This document shows positions 48,594 to 56,819 of a DNA stretch of 64,000 nucleotides, one piece after another. Both the position numbers and the translations under genes were made by a program. The stretch comes from Corynebacterium glyciniphilum AJ 3170 (GTDB taxonomy: Bacteria; Actinomycetota; Actinomycetes; Mycobacteriales; Mycobacteriaceae). Numbering within the stretch: position 1 is the first letter of the stretch; every line of letters begins with the position of its first letter. Under the pieces are notes generated by a model. That model worked only from the letters and a program-made list of their open reading frames with translations, was not told the origin of the DNA and ran no database searches. The stretch spans positions 2,046,001 to 2,110,000 of the forward strand of contig NZ_CP006842.1 in NCBI RefSeq assembly GCF_000626675.1, in the 5' to 3' direction.

Positions 48594-49645
48594 CTGGTTC
48601 CTCGCTGTGCGTCTCGGTGTGTCTGCTGAATGCGTCGGACTGCCCTGACCCGGACGGGCGCCGCCCGCGGGTTCTGCTCGATCTCCGCCTCGGAGGCTTT
48701 CTCCGAGCCTCGGGTGACAAGCTCGAAATCTGGGGCGTACTCGGGCAGCGCGACCGGTAGTCCCGCCGGCGTGTGGTCCACCGTCAGGTCAGTGAGAGCC
48801 TTCTTGACGATGCGGTCCTCCAGGGACTGGTAACTCATGAAAACCGCGACGCCTCCGACATGGAGACGTGCCGTTGCCTCGGGAATGACGGCAGCCAGAG
48901 AATCCAACTCGGCGTTCACTTCCACGCGAAGGGCCTGGAATGTGCGCTTGGCGGGATGTCCCCCGGTGCGCCGGGAGGCTGCCGGAATCGTGCGGTAGAG
49001 CAGTTCAACCAGGCGTCCGGAGGTCGTGAACGGCTCCGACTCCCGTTCCCGGAGGACGGCCGAGGCGATCTTCCCCGCGAAACGTTCATCCCCGTAGGAC
49101 TTGAGGATCCGGGCCAGGTCCCCGTGTGCGTAGTTGTTGAGGATGTCCGCCGCAGTGGTGGGCAGGTCCGGGTCCATCCGCATGTCCAACGGTGCGTCCT
49201 GGGCATAAGCAAAACCACGGTCCGCCTGATCCAACTGCATCGACGACACTCCGAGGTCGAAGAGATATCCCGAGACACCGACCTCCCGGACCGACTCCGG
49301 AAGTTTTCCTTCATCCACCAGCGTGTCCAGCGCCTCCCCGAGACCGTCGAACCTGGTGCGGTGAGCGAGGAACCGGTCACCGAAACGCGCCAGACGCTCC
49401 TGTGCCTGCGTGAGCGCGGCAGGATCACGATCGAGGCCGACGACCACTGCCCGGGGGAAGCTGTCGAGAAAAACCTCGGTGTGTCCTCCCGCCCCCAGCG
49501 TCCCGTCGACGATGACAGGGATGTCCAGCGCTTCGGACGAGGTCACCCCCTCACCGACGAGCTCCACCATGCGGTCGCGCATGACCGGGACATGCCCGTG
49601 CTCGCCAGAGACGCGTGCGTTCTTGTCGTCATCGGCGACGGTCAT
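48590..49645 (-). CDS. rsmH: 16S rRNA m4C1402 methyltransferase
   Basis: SAM-dependent N4-methylation of C1402 in the decoding centre. 351 residues. [13 protein letters not shown] at the N-terminus, the SAM loop [34 protein letters not shown] and the [20 protein letters not shown] helical insert identify RsmH. C-terminal [13 protein letters not shown] is also conserved. ATG 49645 has AAAGGAC upstream. Long gap of 202 bp to mraZ. Confidence 0.96.
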   Translation of the reverse strand: MTVADDDKNARVSGEHGHVPVMRDRMVELVGEGVTSSEALDIPVIVDGTLGAGGHTEVFLDSFPRAVVVGLDRDPAALTQAQERLARFGDRFLAHRTRFDGLGEALDTLVDEGKLPESVREVGVSGYLFDLGVSSMQLDQADRGFAYAQDAPLDMRMDPDLPTTAADILNNYAHGDLARILKSYGDERFAGKIASAVLRERESEPFTTSGRLVELLYRTIPAASRRTGGHPAKRTFQALRVEVNAELDSLAAVIPEATARLHVGGVAVFMSYQSLEDRIVKKALTDLTVDHTPAGLPVALPEYAPDFELVTRGSEKASEAEIEQNPRAAPVRVRAVRRIQQTHRDAQRGTR

Positions 49646-49847
49646 CGAGGAGGTCCTTTCTTCAGGGGCGGTTGTCCGGTCCCGTTCACGTGGTCATCAC
49701 AACGCCGCCGGGACTGTACACAGGGCCTCACCTGCACGGGCCCGTTTGATGTCGGGGAAGTACATCAAAACAAGGTCGTCCGCGCAGATGAGGGCCGGCA
49801 CACAGTCCCACCGGCGTCGCGGGGGCATACGGCAGTCACAACGCCTG
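49646..49847 (-). other. mraZ-rsmH intergenic region
   Basis: 202 bp without a convincing gene. A 43-codon frame beginning with ATG at 49828 (MPPRRRWDCVPALICADD) and ending at 49697 is open on the minus strand but has no ribosome site. I see no consensus promoter or terminator. Unusually long for this otherwise tightly packed cluster. Confidence 0.4.
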
Positions 49848-50279
49848 TCAGAGGATCCCGGCGAGCGAGTCGTCATCACCGTCGGCGAAAGTGGACTCGT
49901 GCTCCTCCAGGTAGGCCTCCCAGGCGGCAGCGTCCCAGATCTCGATGAAGTCGACCGAGCCGATGACGACGCAGTCCTTGTTGAGGCCCGCGTAACTCCG
50001 GTGCCCGGCAGAGAGGGTGATCCTCCCCTGCTTGTCGAGCTCCTGTTCATCGGCACTCGCCGCCAGATTCCTGACATATGCCCTCGCCTGCGGGTTCGCC
50101 CGTGACGCTGCCGCTGCTTTCGCGGCACGCACCTGGAACTCCGCTTTGGTGTGGACAGCGAGGCTGTGGTCCTGACCGTTGACGACGACCAGCCCGTCCG
50201 CCAACTGCTCGCGGAACTTGGCAGGCAAGGTCAACCGACCTTTGTCGTCGAGCTTCGGGGTGAAGGTGCCGAAGAACAT
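49848..50279 (-). CDS. mraZ: MraZ, AbrB-fold regulator of the dcw cluster
   Basis: 143 residues with two SpoVT-AbrB-like halves, each holding the DxxGR motif: [16 protein letters not shown] and [16 protein letters not shown]. MraZ forms a ring that binds TGGGN direct repeats upstream of its own gene and represses the cluster. Those repeats are present at 50349-50398. AAGGGGG precedes the ATG. First gene of the mraZ-wag31 cluster. Confidence 0.97.
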   Translation of the reverse strand: MFFGTFTPKLDDKGRLTLPAKFREQLADGLVVVNGQDHSLAVHTKAEFQVRAAKAAAASRANPQARAYVRNLAASADEQELDKQGRITLSAGHRSYAGLNKDCVVIGSVDFIEIWDAAAWEAYLEEHESTFADGDDDSLAGIL

Positions 50280-50348
50280 GTCGGCCCCCTTCCCCGGTCA
50301 TCCGGACATCTGAGACATTGTTGCCGTATGCGTTCTCTGTGAAGTTGT

Positions 50349-50398
50349 CCCGGGACCAATCTGCCCCAGTGCGCCCCACAGTACCCCACTTCCAACCA
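50349..50398 (-). promoter_or_regulatory. MraZ box, five direct repeats of 10-bp period
   Basis: On the minus strand, TGG-starting pentamers begin at 50398, 50388, 50378, 50368 and 50358. They read TGGTT, TGGGG, TGGGG, TGGGG and TGGTC, each followed by five bases. Three exact TGGGN repeats separated by five bases are the defined MraZ operator. The two outer copies are degenerate. Confidence 0.9.
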
Positions 50399-50461
50399 CA
50401 GTGACTAGCCCACAAGCCACAGAAGGCCACAAAAGTCGCACAACACGTCATCCTGATGGAA

Positions 50462-50499
50462 GATGTCCGGGGACATCACCGTTCTGAACTGTGATTATA
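50462..50499 (-). promoter_or_regulatory. Consensus -10 with palindrome at the start of the mraZ leader
   Basis: TATAAT (50494-50499, minus strand) is a perfect -10; no good -35 is seen. About 10 bases past the expected start is the palindrome GATGTCC-GG-GGACATC (50462-50477). GATGTCCGG occurs again nearer mraZ (50302-50310, minus strand). This would give a leader of about 200 bases. Confidence 0.5.
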
Positions 50500-50514
50500 T
50501 GAATTCAAGCATAG

Positions 50515-50640
50515 TGGGGGAAGGTGGGGACTTTTTGTCACCCCTGTCGCGAATGTCGGGAGGATCGGGACCTTTCCGCACACCTCGACCGGTCCGTGGG
50601 GGCCCGGTGGGGCATTGTGGGGACTACGGGAGCATCGGGG
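50515..50640 (+). repeat. TGGGG repeats on the strand opposite to the MraZ box
   Basis: On the plus strand TGGGG begins at 50515 and 50525 (10-bp period), and again at 50597, 50608 and 50618 (11 and 10 bp), followed by weaker CGGGA/CGGGG. The stretch 50500-50661 holds no gene that I can support; these repeats are its only structure. Confidence 0.45.
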
Positions 50641-50661
50641 CGACAGGTCGTCGGGCATGAT

Positions 50662-50700
50662 AAAACGGGCGGGCTCCGATCGATGATCGGAGCCCGCCCG
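50662..50700 (-). terminator. Rho-independent terminator after DUF3040 gene
   Basis: CGGGCGGGCTCCGATC (50666-50681) and its exact reverse complement (50685-50700) form a 16-bp stem with a 3-base loop. On the minus strand it is followed by TTTTA. It insulates mraZ from upstream transcription. Confidence 0.93.
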
Positions 50701-50746
50701 TGAGTCGGCGCGTACGGCGGGCGAGGTTACAGCACCTCGCGGTGAA

Positions 50747-51139
50747 TTATTCGAACCGCTTGCGGAAGCTGTCCTCCATGCGGTCGGCGACGCCGCCACT
50801 CTTCGGGCCGGGGCCCGACTTCCCGGAGGGTGAGCCGGATCTCCCGGCGCCGGAGCCCGATGACCCGGCCCCACGGAAGGCCAGCAACCCCCCGCCGAAC
50901 ATCACGAGAAATCCGACGACCCCGAGCGCGACAAACCAGAGGCTGTTCTGGGACAGTGCGATCCCGGCGATGAGGAGGCACACACCGAGGAGAAACACCG
51001 CTACCGAGCGGATTCCAATACTGAAGCCACCGCCGACCGGCCCGTCTCCCGCGGCCTGCCTGGCAAGGTTGGGGTCGTCGGCAATCAGCGCCTGCTCGAT
51101 CTCCTGCAGCATGCGCCGTTCCTGTTCTGAAAGGGCCAC
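50747..51139 (-). CDS. DUF3040 membrane protein
   Basis: 130 residues. N-terminal LSEQERRMLQEIEQALIADDPNLA is the conserved DUF3040 helix. Two membrane helices follow at about 42-61 and 65-88, then a Gly/Ser/Pro-rich cytoplasmic tail ending in basic residues. DUF3040 genes sit just upstream of mraZ in many actinobacteria and have no established function. The GTG start has GGGGAGG at 6 bases. A strong terminator follows. Confidence 0.88.
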   Translation of the reverse strand: MALSEQERRMLQEIEQALIADDPNLARQAAGDGPVGGGFSIGIRSVAVFLLGVCLLIAGIALSQNSLWFVALGVVGFLVMFGGGLLAFRGAGSSGSGAGRSGSPSGKSGPGPKSGGVADRMEDSFRKRFE

Positions 51140-51270
51140 GATCGTCCTCCCCTGAGGTGTCGGGTGTCGATATTTACCGGATGTTCTGTCTCTACCGTCT
51201 CAACGCACGATGAGCGGAAAAAGTTCCGTACTGATGCCATTAATCCTACCCCAGGACCACCCTCCGCCTG

Positions 51271-51708
51271 TCACGCAACCTCAGGCAGGTAGCCGACGCG
51301 ACCACGGACAGCGTCAAGGAAGTTGCAGGCATCCTGGTACACCTCGGTCACCTGCTCTTCTGACAGTTCAGGAACCAGCCCCATCTCCACCTGAGCCACC
51401 AGCCGGGCATGGGGAGCAAAACGGAGACACCAGGTCTCCATCTCCTCGTCCCCGGTGAGCGCCCGCACCTTTTCCCAGGCGCTTCCCGGCGGTAACCGTC
51501 GCCGCTTCTTCCTGGCAAACTGGATGACCGCACCCGCAGCACGGAGCGCAGCACGGTACGCCCAGGTCAGCCGCTCCTCACGCACGAGATCAGTGCGGCT
51601 GAGCTCAAGTAGTCGCTCCGCCTCGATCACGAATGTCTCCGGCGGAACGGCCCCGCCCTTATGCGACCTGCTCATCCTGGCAACACTGCCGGTAGCTCCC
51701 TGTGCCAT
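51271..51708 (-). CDS. SAV_6107-type HEPN-domain protein
   Basis: 145 residues, all helical. ETFVIEAERLLELSRTD, REERLTWAYRAALRAAGAVI and the later AWEKVRALTGDEEMETWCLRF are typical of the SAV_6107 HEPN family of actinobacteria. Many HEPN domains are RNases or nucleic-acid binders, but the usual RxxxxH catalytic motif is not obvious. ATG 51708 is chosen because AAGGAGGCGGTC precedes it. The promoter region is shared with the GNAT gene through an SOS-like palindrome. Confidence 0.82.
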   Translation of the reverse strand: MAQGATGSVARMSRSHKGGAVPPETFVIEAERLLELSRTDLVREERLTWAYRAALRAAGAVIQFARKKRRRLPPGSAWEKVRALTGDEEMETWCLRFAPHARLVAQVEMGLVPELSEEQVTEVYQDACNFLDAVRGRVGYLPEVA

Positions 51709-51800
51709 GACCGCCTCCTTCTCGGACCGTCCCGTCCACTGACCCGTGGTAACGCCTTTCACCATACGAAGGCCCCCGGACGTGAAAGCCGGACGACGCC

Positions 51801-51826
51801 ACCCTATAGAACATGTGTTCTATTTT
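51801..51826. promoter_or_regulatory. SOS-like palindrome between HEPN and GNAT genes
   Basis: ATAGAACA-TG-TGTTCTAT (51806-51823) is a perfect 8-bp-arm palindrome. Its core TAGAACATGTGTTCTA differs from the corynebacterial LexA consensus TCGAAcAnnTGTTCGA only at the second and second-last bases. It overlaps TAGGGT (51801-51806, minus, -10 of the HEPN gene) and TATTTT (51821-51826, plus, possible -10 of the GNAT gene). Confidence 0.6.
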
Positions 51827-51871
51827 GCCCGTTTGTGTCAGCTCCGCCGCCCCGTTTGCCACAATGGAGAA

Positions 51872-52471
51872 GTGACCGACGACCACCAGATCAGCGTGTG
51901 CACCCTCCCGGTGCAGGACTATGTCCGCCGCATCGACCAGCTTGTCGACATTCACCTGAGGGCGATGTCGTACCCTCCGGAGACTTTCCACCAGCGTCGA
52001 CAGCTGTGGTTGGACAATTCCCGGAAACCAGGATTCAGCTGCGTGGTCGCACTGTCTCACCCGACCCGATCCGCTCCGGACCCCGGACACTCGGGGCACC
52101 GCGCAGTCGGGGTGGCCTATGGTTTTCCGGGCGACCGTTCCAGTTGGTGGTACAGGGAAGTCCATCGCGGCCTGGTCTCCACGGGACTCAGCAACGACGC
52201 CGCCGACGCCCTGCTCGCAGACTACGACGAAATCTCCGAAGTCCACGTTCACCCTGACCACCAGGGACAAGGAATCGGGCGGAGGCTGCTCAGCACGCTG
52301 CTGCCCCACCTCCACCGACCGGTTTCACTGCTCTCCACCCCGGAAGTCGACGGCGAAGCCAATGCCGCATGGTCCCTCTACCGTGCCACCGGCTTCCGGG
52401 ATGTCCTGCGGGGGTTCCGCTTCGGCTCCGACCCCCGCCCTTTCGGCATCCTTGCCCTCACGAGGGAGTGA
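51872..52471 (+). CDS. GNAT-family N-acetyltransferase
   Basis: 199 residues. Transfers an acetyl group from acetyl-CoA to an amine; substrate unknown. The acetyl-CoA loop is clear in VHVHPDHQGQGIGRRLLSTLL, and the C-terminal motif B region is NAAWSLYRATGFRDVLRGF. The N-terminal 50 residues (RRIDQLVDIHLRAMSYP) form the usual first helices. GTG 51872 begins the family-like part. GGAGAA lies only two bases before it, so the start could be leaderless or poorly ribosome-bound. Divergent from the HEPN gene. Confidence 0.85.
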   Translation: MTDDHQISVCTLPVQDYVRRIDQLVDIHLRAMSYPPETFHQRRQLWLDNSRKPGFSCVVALSHPTRSAPDPGHSGHRAVGVAYGFPGDRSSWWYREVHRGLVSTGLSNDAADALLADYDEISEVHVHPDHQGQGIGRRLLSTLLPHLHRPVSLLSTPEVDGEANAAWSLYRATGFRDVLRGFRFGSDPRPFGILALTRE

Positions 52472-52480
52472 CGAGGGACC

Positions 52481-53470
52481 TTAGCGCACCATGTCCTGGC
52501 CCAGTTCGGGGCCCCACGCAGGCGCCATTCCCAGGTTATGGAGCACCTCCTGGGTCGCGCGGACATTGTTCATCGTCATGAAGTGCAGGTCGGGCGCCCC
52601 CTCCGCAATGAGTCTCTCCGCCATCCTCGACGTGACCTCGATACCTGCTTCACGGATCCCCGCGGCATTCTTCACTTCGTCGCCGGCGGCCGCACGGGTC
52701 AACAGCTCGTCGATATCCGTCGGCAGCGAGGCCCCGGACAGTTCCAACTGGCGACGCACCGACTTCAGCGAGGTGATCGGCATCAGACCAGGGATGATCG
52801 GTTTCGCGCCGTGCACGGGGTCAGCCGCTGCCAGTCGGTCCCGTAACCGGAGGTAATGGTCGACGTCGAAGAACATCTGGGTAATGGAGTAGCTCGCCCC
52901 TGCCTGTAGCTTCTGCAGTGTATAACGGGTATCGTCCTCCAGGCTCCCGGCGCGGTAGTGCCCCTCGGGGAAGGACGCTATGCCGATGTCGAAGTCGACG
53001 CATTCGGGCATGGACCGCACGAGTTCGATCAACTCGTGAGCGAAATTGAGCCCCCCGTCGACCGGCGTCCAGTCCCCCATCGGGTCGCCGGGCGGGTCCC
53101 CCCGCAACGCCAACAGGTTCGTCAGACCCAACGACGCGAACTCGCGCAGAATGTCCCGGAGCTCCTCTTCCCTGTGGTCGACCAGGGTGAGATGGAGCAA
53201 CGTGGTCAACGGTTTCACCGCCAACCGGGACGCCACCCGCTCCGTCCGCTCCCTGCTTGATCCCCCGGCGCCGTAGGTGACCGAGACGAAACTGGCGCCG
53301 AGGTCGTGAAACGCCTCTGCGGCGGACCAGAGACGCTGCTCTGCAGCATCGTTACGAGGGGGCATAAACTCCACCGAAAAAGGCACGCGTCCAGGCGTAC
53401 CCCACTTGAGGGTGTCTGCGACGGCGACCTGCAGGCTCGCCGGGGCGGGGCGGTGAATTTCATTGACCAT
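52481..53470 (-). CDS. metF: 5,10-methylenetetrahydrofolate reductase
   Basis: Reduces methylene-THF to methyl-THF for methionine synthesis, FAD-dependent. 329 residues, (beta/alpha)8 barrel. VPFSVEFMPPRND (catalytic Glu), FVSVTYGAGGSSRERT, LLALRGDPPGDP and YSITQMFFDVDHYL are MetF signatures. ATG 53470 lies 8 bases after TAGGAT, so the extra N-terminal codons of the longer frame are excluded. Divergent from idsA. Confidence 0.95.
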   Translation of the reverse strand: MVNEIHRPAPASLQVAVADTLKWGTPGRVPFSVEFMPPRNDAAEQRLWSAAEAFHDLGASFVSVTYGAGGSSRERTERVASRLAVKPLTTLLHLTLVDHREEELRDILREFASLGLTNLLALRGDPPGDPMGDWTPVDGGLNFAHELIELVRSMPECVDFDIGIASFPEGHYRAGSLEDDTRYTLQKLQAGASYSITQMFFDVDHYLRLRDRLAAADPVHGAKPIIPGLMPITSLKSVRRQLELSGASLPTDIDELLTRAAAGDEVKNAAGIREAGIEVTSRMAERLIAEGAPDLHFMTMNNVRATQEVLHNLGMAPAWGPELGQDMVR

Positions 53471-53478
53471 AGGGCCCC

Positions 53479-53484
53479 ATCCTA
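53479..53484 (-). promoter_or_regulatory. -10 element of metF, leaderless
   Basis: TAGGAT on the minus strand, 8 bases before ATG 53470. Confidence 0.5.
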
Positions 53485-53497
53485 GAAGACCGTCCCC

Positions 53498-53563
53498 CGC
53501 GTCCGGCAGGTCGAGGTCTGCTTTCCTCACCCCGGTCCCTACTATTGGGTTGAACCGGACGCG
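53498..53563. promoter_or_regulatory. metF/idsA divergent promoter region
   Basis: CGCGTCCGG (53498-53506) and CCGGACGCG (53555-53563) form a 9-bp inverted repeat separated by 48 bp. TACTAT (53539-53544) is a plausible -10 for idsA. No McbR-type TAGAC-N6-GTCTA site is seen. Confidence 0.35.
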
Positions 53564-53599
53564 AATGCGCTCCCCCACCTAGTTACGGAGGACCCACCG

Positions 53600-54724
53600 A
53601 TGGCCGACGCCGCCCCGATGAAGACCTGGCACGTCGACGCTCCGCTGACCGACGTCCCCCCCGTCGTCGACGACACCCTCACGGAGTTCCTGGCTGCCCG
53701 GCACGCGGAGTTCGACGGCATCGATCCTGTCATCGCCCAGGGCATCAGCGAACTCGCGGGGTTCGTCGTCGGAGGCAAACGGCTCCGCCCTCTCTTCGCC
53801 TGGGCAGGTGTCCGCGCCGCCTTGGAAGGCGGGGGCGGGCGGCTCGACCACGTGACCGACGCCGACAGCCTGATCACCGCCGTCAGTTCCCTGGAGTTCA
53901 TACAGGCGTGCGCCCTGATACACGACGACATCATCGATCACTCGGACACCCGGCGTGGGCGTGCGACCGTCCACCGCGCATTCGAGTCTCGGCACCGTCG
54001 CGACCAGTGGCACGGTGACGCCGGTGACTACGGTGTCAGTCAGGCGATCCTGGTCGGTGACCTCGCTTTCGCCTGGGCAGATGACATGCTCGCCGACTCC
54101 GGGATCTCCGCCGAGTCCCTGCTGCGTGCGCGCACGCCCTGGCGCGCGATGCGCACGGAGGTCATCGCCGGGCAAATGCTCGACATCTCCGTGGAAGCCA
54201 GCGGTTCTGAAGATCCTGAGGCATCGGCGAAGGTCAACACCTACAAGACCGCCGCCTACACCGTGGAACGACCTCTGCACCTCGGGGCCTCCCTCGCTGA
54301 CGCGCCCGAGCGGACGGTACAGATGCTGCGGGCCGCAGGTCGAGACATCGGCATCGCCTTCCAGCTGGAGGACGATTACCTCGGGGTCTTCGGTGACCCG
54401 GTGGTCACCGGGAAGGCCTCCGGCGACGACCTCCGTTCCGGGAAACGGACATACCTGGCGGCGACGGCGCTCCGCGCCGCTGACGCCACCGACCCTGCTG
54501 CCGCAGCACGGTTACGGGCCGGCATCGGCACCGCCACGTCTGAGTCAGAGGTGGACGACCTCCGTGCAATCATCGTGGACTCCGGAGCCGCTGACGACAC
54601 CACCGCACGGATTCGGTCTCTCACCGACCGCGCCATAGGGACCCTGCGTCGAGGCGGACTTGGCGCATCGGTCACAGAGGAACTCGTCACCGTCGCCGAA
54701 CAGCTCACCGAGCGGAGGAGCTGA
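53600..54724 (+). CDS. idsA: Polyprenyl (geranylgeranyl-type) diphosphate synthase
   Basis: Adds isopentenyl units to allylic diphosphates with Mg2+. 374 residues. The first Asp-rich motif is HDDIIDHSD (D109-D113) and the second is QLEDDYLGVFGD (D258-D266). GGKRLRPLFAWAG is the conserved IPP-binding Lys/Arg region. Product chain length is not certain. It directly precedes mptA, consistent with supplying polyprenyl carriers for cell-envelope glycans. Ribosome site GGAGGA is 8 bases before the ATG. Confidence 0.93.
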   Translation: MADAAPMKTWHVDAPLTDVPPVVDDTLTEFLAARHAEFDGIDPVIAQGISELAGFVVGGKRLRPLFAWAGVRAALEGGGGRLDHVTDADSLITAVSSLEFIQACALIHDDIIDHSDTRRGRATVHRAFESRHRRDQWHGDAGDYGVSQAILVGDLAFAWADDMLADSGISAESLLRARTPWRAMRTEVIAGQMLDISVEASGSEDPEASAKVNTYKTAAYTVERPLHLGASLADAPERTVQMLRAAGRDIGIAFQLEDDYLGVFGDPVVTGKASGDDLRSGKRTYLAATALRAADATDPAAAARLRAGIGTATSESEVDDLRAIIVDSGAADDTTARIRSLTDRAIGTLRRGGLGASVTEELVTVAEQLTERRS

Positions 54725-54727
54725 ACC

Positions 54728-56368
54728 GTGTTGACAACGATCGCAGCCCGGGTCCGCGACATGCCGCGTCGCCGCGCCATCCTGCTCGGGGTGATCGGTT
54801 CAGTCCTGTTGGCGGTGTGTTCCCACTCGGTCGGCGCGACCCGCAACCGCGGAGGTGTCCTCCAGGAACTGGGATGGTCGAACCTGGGTTTCGGCCACCT
54901 CTACGGGATCGTCGTCGTGTTTATGTGGGTGGCCATCCTGCTGATGATCCTGTCGTGGATCGTGATCGGCGGTCGCATCGTCCGACTCGGCGAAACACTG
55001 GGAAACCGGACGGTCATCGCCTGGGTCGCACCGTTGTTCTTCGCCGGGCCCCTGATGAGCCGTGACATCTACTCCTACCTGATGCAGGGCACCCTCGCCC
55101 GGGACGGGCTCAACGCCTACGACGTCGGTGCCTCCGCCAATCCCGGTCGTATGTTCTTCGAGGTGAGCGGAGACTGGAGAAACACGACGACCCCCTACGG
55201 TCCTCTTCACCTGTGGATCGGCGAGGGCATCACTCGGATCATCGGGGACAACATCACCGCCGGGATCATCGTCTACAAGATCCTCTCGCTGGCCAGCTTC
55301 GCCGTCCTCGTCTGGGCGGTGGCCGGCCTGGCCCGGCGCCTCGGGTCCTCGCCCCACCTGGCCGTATGGATCGGTGTGGCCAATCCCCTGGCCGTCATCC
55401 ACTTCATCGGCGGCATGCACAACGAGGTCACCATGATGGCCCTCGTCTGCGCCGGACTGCTCCTCGGCCTGCGGGCCGCACCGGTGCGCGGCCTGCTTTA
55501 CGGTTCCGCTCTGATCGGCGCCGGCGTCGCCTTGAAGGCGACCGCACTCTTCGCACTGCCGTTCCTGGTCTGGGTGTTCGTGGCGCGACGTGCCGGCATA
55601 TTGCCGGGTGAGGACGGCCCCCGTCGTCGCGTGCGCGAGATCCTCCGCGATCTCCGCCAGTTCACACCCGCCCGTCTGGCGACAATACTGCTGGGTGGAC
55701 TGGGCTCCGCTGTAGTGATGCTGGCCTCCGTCGTCGTGATCACCTGGGCAAGCGGTCAGACCTGGGGTTGGGTCGCCGAGATCAGTGGGAACACCAAGGT
55801 CATCAACCCCCTCTCCCTGGCATCGCTGCTCGCCGGCTTCCTCGTGCGCCCGTTGAGCCTGATCAACGAGGAGATCTACTTCAACGAGATCGTCGCGGTC
55901 CTCCGGCCGGTCACCATGGCCCTGATGCTGATCGCACTCGTGGTCTGCTGGTTCATCTGGCGTCGCGGCCCGCGGGACGCAATGGTCGGTGCGACAGCCG
56001 CCTATGCGGTGACCTGTGTGCTCAATGCCGTCGTCCTGCCGTGGTACTACATGGCACCATTGGCGCTCTTCGGGGTCTGGGTCCGCGACCGCAGGGCGGT
56101 GATTGTCGTGGCCTGGTTGTCGATGGTCATGTCCATGACCTTCGACGGGGGCGGTAACAACCGTCTCTACTCACTGTGGTGGCTCATCGTCGTCGGAGTG
56201 GTGATGTGGTGGGCCGCCACCACATGCCTCAAAGACTCCTCCGGACGTTCCGACGAGTCAGCAGAGGATTCAGGCGAGGATTCAGGCGATGGCCATCGCC
56301 TGGGCGCGACGCATGACCTCCCTGGCGAGGTGGCCATGGAGCGCATCGACAGGGCGCCCCGGCAATGA
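54728..56368 (+). CDS. mptA: Alpha-1,6-mannopyranosyltransferase MptA (GT-C)
   Basis: Extends the alpha-1,6-mannan backbone of lipomannan from polyprenyl-phosphomannose on the outer face of the membrane. 546 residues with about 13 helices. The first outer loop has the GT-C acidic motif in LMSRDIYSYLMQGTLARDGLNAY, and TTPYGPLHLWI and GGMHNEVTMMAL are typical. GTG start 3 bases after the idsA stop. The C-terminal tail of about 40 residues (Ser/Asp/Glu-rich) is encoded opposite the end of the next gene, an 87-bp antisense overlap. Confidence 0.93.
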   Translation: MLTTIAARVRDMPRRRAILLGVIGSVLLAVCSHSVGATRNRGGVLQELGWSNLGFGHLYGIVVVFMWVAILLMILSWIVIGGRIVRLGETLGNRTVIAWVAPLFFAGPLMSRDIYSYLMQGTLARDGLNAYDVGASANPGRMFFEVSGDWRNTTTPYGPLHLWIGEGITRIIGDNITAGIIVYKILSLASFAVLVWAVAGLARRLGSSPHLAVWIGVANPLAVIHFIGGMHNEVTMMALVCAGLLLGLRAAPVRGLLYGSALIGAGVALKATALFALPFLVWVFVARRAGILPGEDGPRRRVREILRDLRQFTPARLATILLGGLGSAVVMLASVVVITWASGQTWGWVAEISGNTKVINPLSLASLLAGFLVRPLSLINEEIYFNEIVAVLRPVTMALMLIALVVCWFIWRRGPRDAMVGATAAYAVTCVLNAVVLPWYYMAPLALFGVWVRDRRAVIVVAWLSMVMSMTFDGGGNNRLYSLWWLIVVGVVMWWAATTCLKDSSGRSDESAEDSGEDSGDGHRLGATHDLPGEVAMERIDRAPRQ

Positions 56369-56728
56369 CCCGTCCTCGGTGAACAGGAATTCCAGGATCT
56401 CCTCGTCGGAGTAACCTCCGTCCGCCAGCAGGGCGATGAGACCGGGCACGAAGCGGTTGATCTCACCGGCATCGGTGAAGAACCGCGCAGGGATCTGCCG
56501 GACGCCGTCCACCTGTACCGCCACCAGGCGGTGACTGTTGAGGTCATCCATGATGCGGGTCACCAGGACGCCGAGCAGTTCTGCGGTTTCGGGGACGTTG
56601 AAGACCCGTTCGCCGGCCGGGAGCCCTGTCACTGGGGACGTAAGCTCGCGTCCCGCGACCGCACCATCGGCGGCGTGGTCGGACCCGGAGGTGACGTCAG
56701 GATTGTCGCTGTTGTTATTCGTACTCAC
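56282..56728 (-). CDS. Rv2175c-like winged-helix DNA-binding protein
   Basis: 148 residues. A disordered polar N-terminus (VSTNNNSDNPDVTSGSDH) is followed by an HTH/winged domain (RVFNVPETAELLGVLVTRIMD) and IPARFFTDAGEINRFVPGL. In Mycobacterium tuberculosis the homologue Rv2175c binds DNA and is phosphorylated by PknL, and here too it lies next to pknL. The conserved N-terminal Thr/Ser residues could be the target. GTG 56728 is 7 bases after TAGGGT. It overlaps mptA by 87 bp on the opposite strand. Confidence 0.87.
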   Translation of the reverse strand: MSTNNNSDNPDVTSGSDHAADGAVAGRELTSPVTGLPAGERVFNVPETAELLGVLVTRIMDDLNSHRLVAVQVDGVRQIPARFFTDAGEINRFVPGLIALLADGGYSDEEILEFLFTEDGSLPGRPVDALHGHLAREVMRRAQAMAIA

Positions 56729-56735
56729 GGCACCC

Positions 56736-56741
56736 ACCCTA
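56736..56741 (-). promoter_or_regulatory. -10 element of Rv2175c-like gene, leaderless
   Basis: TAGGGT on the minus strand, exactly 7 bases before GTG 56728. Confidence 0.55.
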
Positions 56742-56773
56742 TCCCGTCCTCCCGACTTTCCTGGACTGCCCCG

Positions 56774-56779
56774 TATACT
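56774..56779 (+). promoter_or_regulatory. -10 element of pknL
   Basis: TATACT, a consensus-like -10. The expected transcript start near 56786 leaves a leader of about 34 bases containing AGGAGG at 56801-56806. No convincing -35 is seen. Confidence 0.55.
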
Positions 56780-56819
56780 TCCCCGGTAGCCGTAAATGAA
56801 AGGAGGCGGGTCGAACATC

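Noticed and set aside
49697..49828. 43-codon frame in the mraZ-rsmH gap with Cys and Trp residues vaguely like WhiB
   Set aside because: It lacks the CxxC spacing of WhiB proteins, has no ribosome site or promoter, and is too short to support.
50463..50660. 65-codon plus-strand frame upstream of mraZ
   Set aside because: It lies over the mraZ promoter, palindrome and TGGGG repeats, has no ribosome site and no protein-like composition.
53471..53599. McbR-type site upstream of metF
   Set aside because: No TAGAC-N6-GTCTA arrangement is present; only isolated TAGA-like words occur.
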